Of a stretch of DNA of 64,000 nt, positions 63,579 through 64,000 are shown piece after piece (position 1 is the stretch's first letter; each line of letters starts with the position of its first letter). The translations under genes were made by a program, and so were the position numbers. The stretch lies in contig NZ_JAIXSL010000010.1 in NCBI RefSeq assembly GCF_027484705.1, positions 1 to 64,000 of the forward strand. The letters are read 5' to 3'. The notes under the pieces were generated by a model. The model saw only the letters and a program-made list of their open reading frames with translations. It was not told the origin of the DNA and made no database searches. Source of the stretch: Flavobacterium sp. (GTDB lineage: Bacteria > Bacteroidota > Bacteroidia > Flavobacteriales > Flavobacteriaceae).

Positions 63579-64000
63579 TTGAAATCAGTCTTTCCCTTGC
63601 TTTTTTTCTTTATAATAAACGTTTTGAACGCGCAGGAAAGCACGGCATCCAAACAAGTTTCGACTTTTACGATAGACGCGCCACAACTGAAATCCTCAAA
63701 GAAAATCTGGTTGTATTTGCCGAAAAATTACGCAACATCAACTAAAAAATATCCGGTGATTTACATGCACGATGCGCAAAACTTATTCGATGCCAAAACG
63801 TCTTTTGCAGGCGAATGGAATGTCGATGAAAAACTCGACAGCCTCAACGCACAAGTCATTGTAGTCGGAATCGAAAACAACGACAAACGCATGGAAGAAC
63901 TCACGCCATTTCCGCATCCAAAATACAATGGCGGTAAAGCTGACCAATATTTAGACTTCATCGTCTCGACCTTGAAACCCGAAATCGATAAAAAATACCG
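63579..64000 (+). CDS. Esterase-type alpha/beta hydrolase, 3' end outside the window
   Basis: Partial. The frame opens with TTG 63579 (signal peptide KSVFPLLFFFIINVLNAQ), with no ATG nearby in frame, and runs off the window end. KSSKKIWLYLPKNYATSTKK, then PVIYMHDAQNLFDAKTSFAG, are characteristic of the enterochelin-esterase/COG2819-like hydrolase family, where the catalytic serine would lie further downstream. VVGIENNDKRMEELTPFPHP near 63860 agrees. It is an exported esterase; the substrate is unknown. Confidence 0.82.
   Translation, partial: MKSVFPLLFFFIINVLNAQESTASKQVSTFTIDAPQLKSSKKIWLYLPKNYATSTKKYPVIYMHDAQNLFDAKTSFAGEWNVDEKLDSLNAQVIVVGIENNDKRMEELTPFPHPKYNGGKADQYLDFIVSTLKPEIDKKY

Overview
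The window looks like a chromosome segment of a Flavobacteriaceae bacterium, most likely Flavobacterium or a close relative. The evidence is: several secreted proteins with type IX secretion system (T9SS) type A or type B C-terminal sorting domains; many start sites preceded by the Bacteroidetes -7 promoter motif TAnnTTTG; few Shine-Dalgarno sequences; a large Bacteroidetes-type signal peptidase I; a TonB receptor/DUF4249 pair; and a tandem pair of methylmalonyl-CoA mutase subunits. It is mostly chromosomal core sequence, with one accessory stretch near 55.2-63.1 kb. No integrase, transposase, prophage or CRISPR array was seen.

Layout. 0-8 kb: the end of a T9SS type B adhesin-like protein, uridine kinase, an FtsB/DivIC-like division protein, both methylmalonyl-CoA mutase subunits and a diheme cytochrome-type lipoprotein. 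8-12.7 kb: a TPR/LuxR-like regulator, a T9SS type A protein, an unknown conserved protein, tRNA-Pro(GGG), and a structured array of 73-nt repeats. 12.7-20.4 kb: methionine aminotransferase, then a minus-strand run murB, asparagine synthase, glycosyltransferase, DUF2461, rhodanese-thioredoxin and recF. 20.6-26.8 kb: a TPR membrane protein, ribH, mutL, two rhomboid proteases and an endonuclease/exonuclease/phosphatase protein. 26.8-33.1 kb: a minus-strand run parA-parB-DUF5683-dapB-lepB-wbqC, and a dienoyl-CoA reductase-like SDR. 33.1-42.7 kb: a giant T9SS type B protein, csaA, glgA-glgC, a small cytochrome, a two-domain immunophilin and an RCC1-repeat T9SS protein. 42.9-55.2 kb: trmD, rplS, icd, a TonB receptor/DUF4249 pair, thiamine pyrophosphokinase, a hydrolase, nudK, rlmF and uvrB.

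55.2-63.1 kb is the most unusual part. The 3' end of uvrB, which encodes its UVR motif, occurs three times: in the intact gene, as a remnant at 55721-55792, and as a remnant at 63041-63124. Between the two remnants lies a roughly 7.3-kb AT-rich-looking block: a hybrid histidine kinase/response regulator with an AraC-type DNA-binding end, a secreted protein of unknown function, a 51-residue ORF, and a 993-residue secreted fibre-like protein ending in an S74 (intramolecular chaperone) domain. The promoter regions of the kinase and of the first secreted gene share a composite motif (TTGTAAC, then ATGTTACATAA). This suggests that the regulator controls itself and the surface-protein genes as one transferable unit.

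Two RNA or DNA structural families stand out in the intergenic regions. The first is a dispersed element present five times (A 3024, B 12519, C 32124, D 42770, E 49074). It has a conserved closing stem showing a visible compensatory change (CCCG/CGGG versus CCGG/CCGG) and a variable but always self-complementary inner arm. The second is a degenerating tandem array directly 3' of tRNA-Pro, led by three long hairpins. Its repeat core is complementary to the tRNA trailer. Gene functions are assigned from motifs and family knowledge only; no database search was run.
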